A DNA stretch of 48,233 nt from an uncultured Porphyromonadaceae bacterium (GTDB lineage Bacteria > Bacteroidota > Bacteroidia > Bacteroidales > Coprobacteraceae): the NCBI GenBank assembly GCA_900545915.1, contig URAV01000029.1:1-48233 (forward strand), given 5' to 3'. Within the stretch, counting starts at the first letter, position 1, and every line of letters begins with the position of its first letter. This document shows, piece after piece, positions 35,824 through 44,923 of this stretch. The notes beneath the pieces were generated by a model. That model worked only from the letters and a program-made list of their open reading frames with translations, made no database searches and was not told where the DNA came from. Position numbers and translations under genes: made by a program.

Positions 35824-38800
35824 ATGAAAACGAAGACTTGGTTATTTTCTCTGCTTTCGTGTATTGCGGTTTCTTCTGTTTCTGCGCAGAATATTCCCTC
35901 GCACGATGCATACGTGAAACTTTATGATGACGATGTTTCGCAGAATTTTTATGACTATTTCAGAACATGGGAACCCGGACAGGCATTGTCGGAGGATGAA
36001 AATTTCTTTATTTCCCGCGTACCGTTAAAAAAACGTTTTGAAAATGCAAATACGCAGGTCGATCCGAGTATGACGACCGAACGTAAATTTTCGATGTGGA
36101 CTCCGATGGGAGTTGCAGATACTTATTGGCAATCATTGCCCCGTTATGTATTTGATGGCGATAATTTCAGTATGTGGTCTTATGTCGATTCGCAGGGAGG
36201 ATGGTCTTTACCGTGGATACGTATTCCAGGAGCCTATTCTGATGTAACACATCGGAATGGTGTAGCGAATAGTGGCGGTTTGATCTTTTTCGATTCTTGG
36301 GGCGGAGACAATACTAATGCCAATGAATGTGTGAAAATGTTGACCGAAAAAGAGAACGGGAAATTTAAATACGCTGAAAAACTTGTGAAATTCATGCGTT
36401 ATTACGGAGTAGATGGTTTAGGAATCAATCCCGAAGGTTCTGTACCGAATGCGTCGGATTTTCAAGATTTCATTATTGAGTGCCGCCGCATTGCAGAAGA
36501 ACTGAATTGGCAGTTCCATGTTTATTGGTATGGTACCAGTTCGAATGACGGTAAGATGGACTTGGGCTCGGATTTTGTCGCTTCGAAACAAAACTGGTTA
36601 TGGAAAAATAATAGTCAGGTAACCGACATGTATATGCTGAATTATAGCTGGTCTTCTGGTGCTTCAAGTTCTGTAAACCTCGCGAAATCTATCGGTGCTG
36701 ATCCGTTTACTTTGTATGCCGGTTATGATATTCAGGGAAATTGGCTCGGTCGTGGATATTGGAGTACATTGAAAAATACGGATATGTCGATAGCATTCTG
36801 GGGAAATCATACGACGAATATGATTTATCAGAACTCTTCCGAGTTCGGTTCGGGAGATGAAGCTGTCCAATATTGTTATTTAGATAAGCAAGAACAGGTA
36901 TTCTCTGGGGGGTTGCGTAATCCGGCCAATCGCCCTGCTATAAAAGATGGGATTACAAGTGCAAGTGAAGCTGCCATGGAAGCCTTTCATGGTATTGCCG
37001 AATTTTTACCTGCCCGTAGCGTATTGCAGGAATTACCTTTTGTGACACGTTTCGGATTAGGTAATGGTAAAGTATTCAGAAGCGAAGGCAAAGTGACTTT
37101 CAATAACAAGTGGTTTAATGTCGGTGTACAAGATTATTTACCCACATGGCGTTGGTGGATTACCGATGCAAACGGTAGCGTACCGTCAGATCCTATTGAT
37201 TGCGGGTTTACATTTGAAGACTCTTGGTATGCCGGTTCTGCATTGAAATTGTCGGGGGCGACTAAAGTTTCCAATATCAGATTGTTTAAGACCAATTTCA
37301 ATATTGCTAAAGGAGACAAGATCTCTATGCGGTATAAGGTAAATAACGGTACGGAATCTCATTTGAAACTGATTTGGTCTAAAGTAGGTTCTGAAACTGA
37401 TTTCCAAAGCGCAGAGATTCCGGCTGCCGCAGCAAAGGGAGAATGGACGGAGTTCTCAAAAACCGCTAATGCATTGGGTATGACCGGGAATGTCGCTTGT
37501 ATTGGATTGGCTGTTGAAAACACTTCTGCCGATTATGAATTGTTAGTAGGAGAGTTTGCTATTGTCAACAATAATGTAACTCCTCATCCGGTAACACCGA
37601 CAATTATTACAGATGAAAGTAAGATATTAAAGAAACGCACTTATAACGCGCTTGATTTTAAATTCAGTTGGAAATGTGCAGATCCTGATCCGAGTGATCC
37701 GTCTTTGCCTATCTATAATGAAGATGTAGATACGTGGTATTTCGAAGTGTATAGTCAGGCAAAAGGTGAAGAACCGATCCTTTGCGGAACTACTTCATCT
37801 TGGGCTCATTATGTAGTCGGTGCTCCGGTATCTTCAGATAATTCTATATCCGAGTATCGTGTCGGAGTACGGGCTGTTGCACCTGATGGAAAAACAACCA
37901 GTGACATTGCTTGGACTGATTATTTGAGTATTCCGGTTACGATGGTTGACGGTATCGAATGTAATAAAGCTGTAATCAAGGCAGGGGAAGAATTTACCGT
38001 GTCATTGCTCGATCCTAATCAAGAAGAACCGATGTTCTGGGAACTTATCAATTCGACTACCGGTGAAAATAAAGGTACTTTTGATATGGGACGTTCATTT
38101 ACGACATCTCTTTCGGAAGAAGGTTACTATGACGTGAAAATAACAAAACAAGACTTGACCGAATTGACTTATCGTGGATATGTACAGGTATCGCCTGCCG
38201 CTACCGGTGCTTTGCCGTTGATCGAAGATATTACGGCATCTGAAACAAATGTTGATTTGAGTCAATCGGATGATCCGGTTACGCTTACATTCACCGGACG
38301 TAAGGGCGAAGGTACGGTATCTCGTGGTTTGAAGATCGATGACCCGTATATGTTCCGTATCCCGTCGGCGTTCTTGCCTAGAAATCAGGGTACTTATTCT
38401 ATCGGATTTTGGCTTAAACCGGATAAGTTCTCTCATGCGCAAATGGGAACAAACTTGGTAAATCAGAGAGATTTATCTCTTAGCTGGCCTAACAATAACT
38501 GGGGTGCTTTTTGGGTACATATCTGGCCGAAAACTATGTCTAAGACTGACCCTGATGAGGTTGTAATAGAGGATAATATCGTATCATTCACGATGTATAA
38601 CAATGAATCTACGATTTCGTTTAACGGGAATAGTAATAAGCATGAAATACCTAATCTGAATTGTTGTACTGACGGGACATATTTCAAACAGGAATCTTAT
38701 AGCCTGACACCGGGTCAATGGACTCATATTATGATTATGTTCGACGGATCTCAACAACGTATCTATTTTAACGGTAAACAGGTAGGTGCTTGTTCTGCAA

Positions 38801-39615
38801 GTAAGATTGGTTATAACGAATCTCCTATTTACTTCGGAGGATCGAATGTTTATCATTCAGGTTTTACAGGTGTAATCGATGATGTGCAGATATGGCATAA
38901 GGCTCTTTCTGACAGTGAGGTAGTAGCGTCGATGGCCGGTTATGACGGTAAAGAGATACCTTCCGGCTTGCAAGGTTATTGGACATTTGAATCGGATACA
39001 TATAATGAAAGTGATAAAACTTTTGAAAATAAGGGATTACTTACTACTGACAGTAAAGCTTCTTATATAGAATTTAAAGGGTCGGCCGGAGAGAATTCTT
39101 CGCTTACCACTGAAGTTGTAATTCCTGCCTCGATTAATATTGAAGGTAATCCGGCGCTTTCCGGCTCGATGCCGATCACAACGACTGCAACTTATGAAGT
39201 AGAAAATGCCAAAGTTACAGGTAATGGTGACAATGCAACTGTTGCTTTTGATACTAACGGTACTTATGATGTTACTCTTACGTTGCAAAATGGTTGGGGT
39301 ACAGCGACAATGACGAAATCTCAATATATTGTAGTTGTAGGCGGAACTACGGGTATTGATGAAAATAATGTCGTAGAATCCTTGTCGGTATATCCGAATC
39401 CGTTTATTGAAAATATAAACTTGCAGTTTGCCGTCGACGGTAATTATCAAGTAGATGTTTTCGATGCACAGGGCCGTCAGGTAGCGTCTAAAAAATATCA
39501 GGCGAGAGCCGGAGAAATCTGTACGATGTCGATGGATAATGCCGCTAAGGGCATTTATTCGGTTGTGATTTCTCAAGATGGTAAACGGGTGAAAGCCTTG
39601 AAGTTAGTGAAATAG
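35824..39615 (+). CDS. GH85 endo-beta-N-acetylglucosaminidase with LamG and T9SS domain (GH85-2)
   Basis: This 1263-residue protein has a signal peptide (WLFSLLSCIAVSSVSAQ) and a GH85 barrel (about residues 40-400) with catalytic Asn202-Pro203-Glu204 in DGLGINPEG, plus GGLRNPANRPAI and LPFVTRFGLGNGKVFRSEGK. A galactose-binding-like module (about 430-590), an Fn3-like module (about 600-710), an Ig-like part, a LamG/concanavalin-like module (about 830-1050; GFWLKPDKF, VIDDVQIWHKALSDSEV) and a PKD-like part follow. The last 75 residues (SVYPNPFIENINLQF, KGIYSVVISQDGKRVKALKLVK in part) are a T9SS type-A sorting domain. It would cut N-glycan cores at the cell surface. It follows SusD2 in the FecR operon and ends at a strong hairpin. 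Confidence 0.88.
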   Translation: MKTKTWLFSLLSCIAVSSVSAQNIPSHDAYVKLYDDDVSQNFYDYFRTWEPGQALSEDENFFISRVPLKKRFENANTQVDPSMTTERKFSMWTPMGVADTYWQSLPRYVFDGDNFSMWSYVDSQGGWSLPWIRIPGAYSDVTHRNGVANSGGLIFFDSWGGDNTNANECVKMLTEKENGKFKYAEKLVKFMRYYGVDGLGINPEGSVPNASDFQDFIIECRRIAEELNWQFHVYWYGTSSNDGKMDLGSDFVASKQNWLWKNNSQVTDMYMLNYSWSSGASSSVNLAKSIGADPFTLYAGYDIQGNWLGRGYWSTLKNTDMSIAFWGNHTTNMIYQNSSEFGSGDEAVQYCYLDKQEQVFSGGLRNPANRPAIKDGITSASEAAMEAFHGIAEFLPARSVLQELPFVTRFGLGNGKVFRSEGKVTFNNKWFNVGVQDYLPTWRWWITDANGSVPSDPIDCGFTFEDSWYAGSALKLSGATKVSNIRLFKTNFNIAKGDKISMRYKVNNGTESHLKLIWSKVGSETDFQSAEIPAAAAKGEWTEFSKTANALGMTGNVACIGLAVENTSADYELLVGEFAIVNNNVTPHPVTPTIITDESKILKKRTYNALDFKFSWKCADPDPSDPSLPIYNEDVDTWYFEVYSQAKGEEPILCGTTSSWAHYVVGAPVSSDNSISEYRVGVRAVAPDGKTTSDIAWTDYLSIPVTMVDGIECNKAVIKAGEEFTVSLLDPNQEEPMFWELINSTTGENKGTFDMGRSFTTSLSEEGYYDVKITKQDLTELTYRGYVQVSPAATGALPLIEDITASETNVDLSQSDDPVTLTFTGRKGEGTVSRGLKIDDPYMFRIPSAFLPRNQGTYSIGFWLKPDKFSHAQMGTNLVNQRDLSLSWPNNNWGAFWVHIWPKTMSKTDPDEVVIEDNIVSFTMYNNESTISFNGNSNKHEIPNLNCCTDGTYFKQESYSLTPGQWTHIMIMFDGSQQRIYFNGKQVGACSASKIGYNESPIYFGGSNVYHSGFTGVIDDVQIWHKALSDSEVVASMAGYDGKEIPSGLQGYWTFESDTYNESDKTFENKGLLTTDSKASYIEFKGSAGENSSLTTEVVIPASINIEGNPALSGSMPITTTATYEVENAKVTGNGDNATVAFDTNGTYDVTLTLQNGWGTATMTKSQYIVVVGGTTGIDENNVVESLSVYPNPFIENINLQFAVDGNYQVDVFDAQGRQVASKKYQARAGEICTMSMDNAAKGIYSVVISQDGKRVKALKLVK

Positions 39616-39618
39616 TAT

Positions 39619-39667
39619 AATATAGATTTATTACCTGCACACATTGTGCAGGTAATAAATCTATATT
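39619..39667. terminator. Long hairpin between GH85-2 and GH20-1
   Basis: Perfect 23-base arms (39619-39641 and 39645-39667) with a 3-base loop begin three bases after the GH85-2 stop. Core sequence is TTACCTGCACA. The lower stem is AT-only and no long T-run follows. It may end most transcripts or act as a processing and stability site before the GH20 genes. Confidence 0.7.
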
Positions 39668-39819
39668 CATATAACGTTGAATAAAAAATTGGACTAAAAT
39701 TGAAAATTATCCTGTCATCGGGTAATTTATTTAATGAACTCTCTGTAATTAAAAAAATAGAACGGAGGCATTCGTGTTCCGATATGACAAAAATGGAATA
39801 ATTAAAATCTATAAATAGT

Positions 39820-42171
39820 ATGAAGAAACATTTGTTTGTATTAGGAGTATGTCTCCTTTCATTGACTATAATTTCGTGCAAACAGCAAAATGCACCGAAT
39901 ACTTATTCTGTTATTCCTTATCCGAACTCATTAGTTCCGGAAGAAGGTACGTTCGCTTTTAATAAGAAAACTAAAATTATATGTACTCCATCACTCGATT
40001 CGGCATCTCAGGAGGTCGTTCGTAATTTCAGTGCGCTGCTTAACAATACGGCGGGTTTGAAAACCGAGTATATGGTTGAAGATGAGAAAGGAGAGGAGAA
40101 TATCGTCTTTTTCGATTTAGATACATCTATTGCTGATGAAGGTTACTCTTTAGATATAGACCCTTCGAAGATTATAATTAAGGCAAGTTCGGCTGCCGGA
40201 TTTTATTATGCCGTTCAATCGTTAAAACAATTGCTTCCCGTAGCCGTATATGAAGATAAAAAGAGTGATTCGGCACAAAAATGGGAAGTTCCGTGCGCTC
40301 ATATCGATGACGCTCCGCGTTTTTCTTATCGGGGAATGCATCTTGACGTAGCACGCCATTTTTTCTCTGTGGATGAAGTAAAAAGATATATAGATTTGCT
40401 GGCCATGCATAAGTTGAATGTGTTTCATTGGCATCTTACCGATGATCAGGGCTGGCGCATAGAAATTAAGAAATATCCCAAATTGACCGAAATCGGCAGT
40501 ATTCGTAAGCAGACTATGGTTGGGAAAAATTTCGATCGATATGATAATACTCCGTACGGAGGATATTATACGCAAGATCAGATTCGGGATATTGTCAATT
40601 ATGCAAAAGAACGTTTTATTACCATAATTCCGGAAGTCGATCTTCCCGGTCACATGGTGGCTGCTTTGGCTTCTTATCCTTCTTTGGGTTGTACGGGAGG
40701 ACCGTATGAGGTACAGGGAATGTGGGGAGTACATCCGGATGTTTTATGTGCCGGAAAAGAGGAAACGTATGAGTTTGTTACGGACGTATTGTCTGAAGTT
40801 ATAGAATTATTTCCTTCCCGATATATTCACATCGGAGGAGACGAATGCCCTAAAGATCGTTGGGAAAAGTGTCCGCTTTGTCAGGCGCGCATTCGGAAGT
40901 TGGGTCTGAAAACAGATAAGGAACACACGGCTGAAGAACGGTTGCAAAGCTATTTTATGACTCGTGTCGAGAAATTTCTGAATGAAAACGATCGTCAAAT
41001 CATCGGTTGGGATGAAATTCTTGAAGGGGGTGCTGCTCCTAATGCGACAGTCATGTCGTGGAGAGGTACCGATGGCGGTGTGCAGGCTGCAAAATTGCGT
41101 CATAATGTCGTTATGACTCCCAATACTTATCTCTATTTCGATTATTATCAAAGTGAAGATACTCAGACCGAACCGCTTGCGATAGGCAGTTATGTGCCTC
41201 TTGAAAGAGTATATGATTTTGAGCCTGTTCCGGATACGTTGGATAATGATTCTAAAAAATATATTCTGGGAGCTCAGGCTAATCTTTGGACTGAATACAT
41301 TTCCGATTTTAAACAGGTCGAGTATATGTTGCTTCCGCGTTTGGATGCTTTGAGCGAGGTACAATGGACTCGGCCGGAGAATAAAAATTGGGTGAGTTTT
41401 CTCGATCGTCTTCAACATAATATACAAGTGTATGATCTGAAAGGATACAATTATGGCAAACATATATTCGGCATTAACCCTGAATATAGAATTATTCCGG
41501 AAAAGCATTGCATAGAGGTGACTTTGAGAACTCAAGGTGATGCTCCTGTTTATTATACACTCGATGGAACGGTGCCGACAGAAAAAAGCACGAGATATGC
41601 ACAGCCGATCGAATTGACGGATGATGCCGATCTGAAAGCGATTGTAGTACGTCCGGGAATGAAGACCAATATGTTTGAGAAAGAATATGTATTCAATAAG
41701 GCTACGGCACGTAAGATAACATTGAACAGTGCACCGAATGACCGTTACACGTTTAAGGGGGGGCAGACTCTTGTAGACGGAATGATCGGAGATATGGGTT
41801 TTGCTACTGGTCGCTGGATCGGGTTCAGTCCCGGAGATTTGGATGCCGTGATCGATTTAGGTGAGACAACATTTATTTCCAAAGTCGAATTGGGTATTCT
41901 GTTCGATAAAGATAATTGGATATTCCCTTCTGATCGTATTTCGGTATTAGTTTCTCAAGATGGTGTGAAATATAATAGTGTAGCAGATACGGTATTGGTG
42001 TTGCCGGATCAGAGTGTGAAGAATGACCGTATGATTCAAGGTGTAGCTTTTGATCCTGTAAATACCCGCTATGTAAAAATTAAGGCCAACAGTGTAAAAT
42101 CGTTGCCTGCATGGCATGGTGCGAACGGTAAGCCCGGATTTTTATTTGTGGATGAAATAAATATATATTAA
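39820..42171 (+). CDS. GH20 beta-N-acetylhexosaminidase, lipoprotein (GH20-1)
   Basis: The 783-residue enzyme removes terminal beta-GlcNAc or GalNAc by substrate-assisted catalysis. It has a lipoprotein signal (LLSLTIISC, Cys at about 20), a GH20b N-terminal domain (about residues 28-150) and the GH20 barrel (about 155-505) with FHWHLTDDQGWRIEIK and the catalytic pair Asp341-Glu342 in HIGGDE. A chitobiase-type C-terminal beta domain (YYTLDGTVPTEKSTRY) and an F5/8 type C-like domain (about 630-783; FATGRWIGFSPGDLDAVIDLG) follow. It lies 204 bases after GH85-2 and would trim antennae of N-glycans that GH85 enzymes release. Confidence 0.94.
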   Translation: MKKHLFVLGVCLLSLTIISCKQQNAPNTYSVIPYPNSLVPEEGTFAFNKKTKIICTPSLDSASQEVVRNFSALLNNTAGLKTEYMVEDEKGEENIVFFDLDTSIADEGYSLDIDPSKIIIKASSAAGFYYAVQSLKQLLPVAVYEDKKSDSAQKWEVPCAHIDDAPRFSYRGMHLDVARHFFSVDEVKRYIDLLAMHKLNVFHWHLTDDQGWRIEIKKYPKLTEIGSIRKQTMVGKNFDRYDNTPYGGYYTQDQIRDIVNYAKERFITIIPEVDLPGHMVAALASYPSLGCTGGPYEVQGMWGVHPDVLCAGKEETYEFVTDVLSEVIELFPSRYIHIGGDECPKDRWEKCPLCQARIRKLGLKTDKEHTAEERLQSYFMTRVEKFLNENDRQIIGWDEILEGGAAPNATVMSWRGTDGGVQAAKLRHNVVMTPNTYLYFDYYQSEDTQTEPLAIGSYVPLERVYDFEPVPDTLDNDSKKYILGAQANLWTEYISDFKQVEYMLLPRLDALSEVQWTRPENKNWVSFLDRLQHNIQVYDLKGYNYGKHIFGINPEYRIIPEKHCIEVTLRTQGDAPVYYTLDGTVPTEKSTRYAQPIELTDDADLKAIVVRPGMKTNMFEKEYVFNKATARKITLNSAPNDRYTFKGGQTLVDGMIGDMGFATGRWIGFSPGDLDAVIDLGETTFISKVELGILFDKDNWIFPSDRISVLVSQDGVKYNSVADTVLVLPDQSVKNDRMIQGVAFDPVNTRYVKIKANSVKSLPAWHGANGKPGFLFVDEINIY

Positions 42172-42279
42172 GTATTTTATTCAGACGGGCTCTTAGAGCT
42201 TATTTTAAATAATACTCATAGTTTATGAAATAAATTCTTAATCCGCAAAGTGAGATTTTTCTGAGCAAATAAATTTTCC

Positions 42280-42354
42280 TCCGGAGAATATTTAGATTTT
42301 TCGGTATCTGTCCGAGGTAAACAGGTATAAATGCAAATTGAGATATTCTCCGGA
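42280..42354 (+). other. Inverted repeat in the GH20-1/GH20-2 gap
   Basis: TCCGGAGAATAT (42280-42291) and ATATTCTCCGGA (42343-42354) are perfect 12-base complements separated by 51 bases. The right arm ends 15 bases before the chosen GH20-2 ATG, so pairing would put a stem next to its ribosome-binding region. A function is not known. Confidence 0.4.
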
Positions 42355-42369
42355 AAAACAGATTTTGGT

Positions 42370-44625
42370 ATGGCGAAAAAGCTGGTATTATTATCTTTTT
42401 TATCTCTATTCTTGTCGTTGCCTTTGAAAGGTCAACGACAAGAACAGATAACGCTTCAACTTATTCCTTATCCGCAGAAGTTGATATTCGGTGCGGGAAC
42501 ATTCTTTTCTAAAAATCCGGATGTCGTATTTTCCGGAATATCTTCTGAGGAAGAGAAAATTTTAATGAATGAGTTGCGTTCTTCGTGGAGTACGATTGAC
42601 CGGAAGAAAAAAGTATCCGGGAAAGATGTTATTTATATTCAGAAGATACGAGACGGAGAAGAATCTGTCTCCGGCAGTTATAATTTGGAAATCTATCCCG
42701 AAAAAGTCATTATTTCGGCAAATAATGATGAAGGCTTGTTTTATGGGGTTCAGACTTTGAATCAGATTATGATGTCTTGTGCCGGCAGTGCGCTCCCTTG
42801 TCTGAAAATCGAGGATTATCCCCGATTTCCTTATAGAGGCATGCATCTGGATGTTTCTCGTCATTTTTTCGATACCGAATTTATAAAAAAGCAGTTGGAT
42901 GTTATTGCCTCATATAAACTCAATCGGTTTCATTGGCACTTGACCGACGGTGCTGGGTGGCGGATTCAGATAAAGGAATATCCGCTTTTGACCGAAGTGG
43001 CGGCATGGAGACCGGCTCCTACGTGGAAAGAGTGGTGGAACGGAGATCGGCATTATTGTCGGCAGGATGTTCCCGGAGCTTATGGAGGCTTTTACACTCG
43101 TGAGGATATAAAGGACGTGTTGGAATATGCCCGTTCTAAACATATTACGATAATACCCGAGATAGAAATGCCGGGACATAGTGAAGAGGTTTTGGCTGTT
43201 TATCCCGATTTATCTTGTTCGGGAGAACCATATAAAAACGGAGAGTTTTGTATCGGCAATGAAAATACGTTTAAATTTCTTGAAACCGTATTGGATGAAG
43301 TTATCGCGCTTTTCCCTTCGAAGTATATTCATATAGGAGGTGATGAGGCCAATAAGGAAGCATGGAAAAAATGTCCTAAATGTCAGCAAAGAATGAAAGA
43401 TGAGGGGTTGAAGTCTGTGGACGAATTGCAGAGTTATCTGGTGCATCGTATAGAAAAGTATCTTAATAGCAAAGGACGGGAACTGTTGGGATGGGATGAG
43501 ATTTTGGACGGCGGACTTTCGCCGAATGCTACGGTTATGTCGTGGCGGGGTGAAAAAGGCGGAATACAGGCCGTAAGAATGGGACATGATGCGATCATGA
43601 CTCCTGGAGAATATTGTTATTTCGATACATATCAGGATAATCCGTCGGGAGAACCGGAAGCTATCGGCGGATATTTGCCGTTGAAGAAAGTATATTCCTA
43701 TAACCCTGTACCTGATTCTTTGACTTTAGAGGAGAGTAAACGCATATTGGGTGCGCAAGCCAATCTTTGGGTAGAATATATCCCGACGCAAAAGCATGTC
43801 GAATATATGATTTATCCTCGTTTGCTTGCACTTTCTGAGGTAGCATGGAGTAATCTCGAAAATAAATCGTGGCCGCGTTTCCGTTTGGCGGTTAATAAAC
43901 ATGTTTCATGGTTATGGGAGAAAGGGATAAATGCGCATCCTGTTGCCAATGGAGTAGTCATGTCTCAGGTTGTAGATACTTTGAAGCGTGAAATTCGGGT
44001 TTCTTTCGAATGCGACCGTATCCCGTCCGAAATTCGTTATACGCTCGACGGATCGGAACCGACATTACAATCGGCGTTATATGCTGTTCCTGTTTCTGTT
44101 AAAGACTCGGCGGAGATAACCGTCGCACTTTTCGGGGAGGGGAAACAGTTGACCCGTTCACAAAAATATAAAGTTTATTATCATAAAGGAATCGGAGCGA
44201 AAGTCGTTTATAAATTGCCTTATAGCGATCATTATAAAGCCGCTTGCGAATCGTCTTTGACCGATGGTTATACGGGAGGAAACAGTTATGGAGATGGCAG
44301 ATGGCAAGGCTTCTCCGGAGATATGGATTGCATCATAGATCTGGGTAAAGTTACCGATATACATACAGTAGAGGTTAATTTCATGCAGCAGCCCGGTCCT
44401 TGGATTTGGTTTCCCGAATGGACGGAAATCTGGATATCCGATGATGGAAAAGAGTATTCGCGTCTGAATCGTATCGATAATCCGGTAGGTCGCGATACGG
44501 AGGGGATGATGATCCGGAACTTCGGATATAACGGATATGTGAAGACTCGTTATATTCGTTATAAAGCTCATCAAGTGCCTAAAGAGGGGGCTTATATGTT
44601 TATCGATGAAATAAATATACGTTGA
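42370..44625 (+). CDS. GH20 beta-N-acetylhexosaminidase (GH20-2)
   Basis: I start at the ATG at 42370 (MAKKLVLLSFLSLFLSLPLKG), which gives a clean Sec signal peptide and 751 residues; an in-frame ATG 13 codons upstream adds only polar residues. The GH20b domain (about 25-140) precedes the barrel with FHWHLTDGAGWRIQIK and catalytic Asp325-Glu326 in HIGGDE. The C-terminal beta domain (IRYTLDGSEPTLQSALY) and F5/8 type C-like domain (about 600-751) match those of GH20-1, so the pair probably arose by tandem duplication. Unlike GH20-1 it lacks a lipobox, so it is probably soluble in the periplasm. A terminator follows. Confidence 0.93.
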   Translation: MAKKLVLLSFLSLFLSLPLKGQRQEQITLQLIPYPQKLIFGAGTFFSKNPDVVFSGISSEEEKILMNELRSSWSTIDRKKKVSGKDVIYIQKIRDGEESVSGSYNLEIYPEKVIISANNDEGLFYGVQTLNQIMMSCAGSALPCLKIEDYPRFPYRGMHLDVSRHFFDTEFIKKQLDVIASYKLNRFHWHLTDGAGWRIQIKEYPLLTEVAAWRPAPTWKEWWNGDRHYCRQDVPGAYGGFYTREDIKDVLEYARSKHITIIPEIEMPGHSEEVLAVYPDLSCSGEPYKNGEFCIGNENTFKFLETVLDEVIALFPSKYIHIGGDEANKEAWKKCPKCQQRMKDEGLKSVDELQSYLVHRIEKYLNSKGRELLGWDEILDGGLSPNATVMSWRGEKGGIQAVRMGHDAIMTPGEYCYFDTYQDNPSGEPEAIGGYLPLKKVYSYNPVPDSLTLEESKRILGAQANLWVEYIPTQKHVEYMIYPRLLALSEVAWSNLENKSWPRFRLAVNKHVSWLWEKGINAHPVANGVVMSQVVDTLKREIRVSFECDRIPSEIRYTLDGSEPTLQSALYAVPVSVKDSAEITVALFGEGKQLTRSQKYKVYYHKGIGAKVVYKLPYSDHYKAACESSLTDGYTGGNSYGDGRWQGFSGDMDCIIDLGKVTDIHTVEVNFMQQPGPWIWFPEWTEIWISDDGKEYSRLNRIDNPVGRDTEGMMIRNFGYNGYVKTRYIRYKAHQVPKEGAYMFIDEINIR

Positions 44626-44696
44626 TCATTAAGGATACTACGATCAATCTTTTCTATGAAAAAACATTTTATGATGTAGTATGTGTAGTGTTGGAA

Positions 44697-44735
44697 CTCC
44701 CGGGGCTTGTGAGAATAATTCCCGGGGGTAATTTT
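44697..44735 (+). terminator. Terminator after GH20-2
   Basis: CTCCCGGG (44697-44704) and CCCGGGGG (44721-44728) pair with one G-U, and TAATTTTTAT follows. It lies 71 bases after the GH20-2 stop and should close the FecR-to-GH20 transcript. Confidence 0.6.
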
Positions 44736-44786
44736 TATCCCTGTTTTCGAAAATGTATTTACGATTTCCGCAAAAATTTTGAGAAA

Positions 44787-44853
44787 CTGTTTCCGAGAAA
44801 GAGACACAAAAAGTCGGATATATGTTTTTTGTTGGAAAATTAAGATAGGCTCT
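44787..44853. mobile_element. Diverged partial copy of the MITE-like element
   Basis: TTGGAAAATTAAGATAGGCTCT (44832-44853, shown in parts as TTGGAAAATT and AGGCTCT) resembles the right end of the element at 18618-18790, and similarity runs left through AGAAAG and AAAAAG blocks in the same order. No matching left terminal repeat is seen, so it looks like an old, truncated copy. Confidence 0.3.
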
Positions 44854-44893
44854 ATATAAAAATTTCAGGTTTTGGTAAAAAAAATAAAAAAAG

Positions 44894-44923
44894 GTGACGT
44901 TTTTATGTCTGTTTGTTTGTCTA
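44894..44923 (+). promoter_or_regulatory. Putative ECF-sigma promoter, copy C (LamG gene)
   Basis: TGACGTTTTT starts at 44894 and TTTGTCTAT at 44915, again with a 21-base offset. Both blocks are identical to copy A upstream of SusC1. The leader to the next gene at 45305 would be about 370 bases and holds only a doubtful small open frame. Confidence 0.6.
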
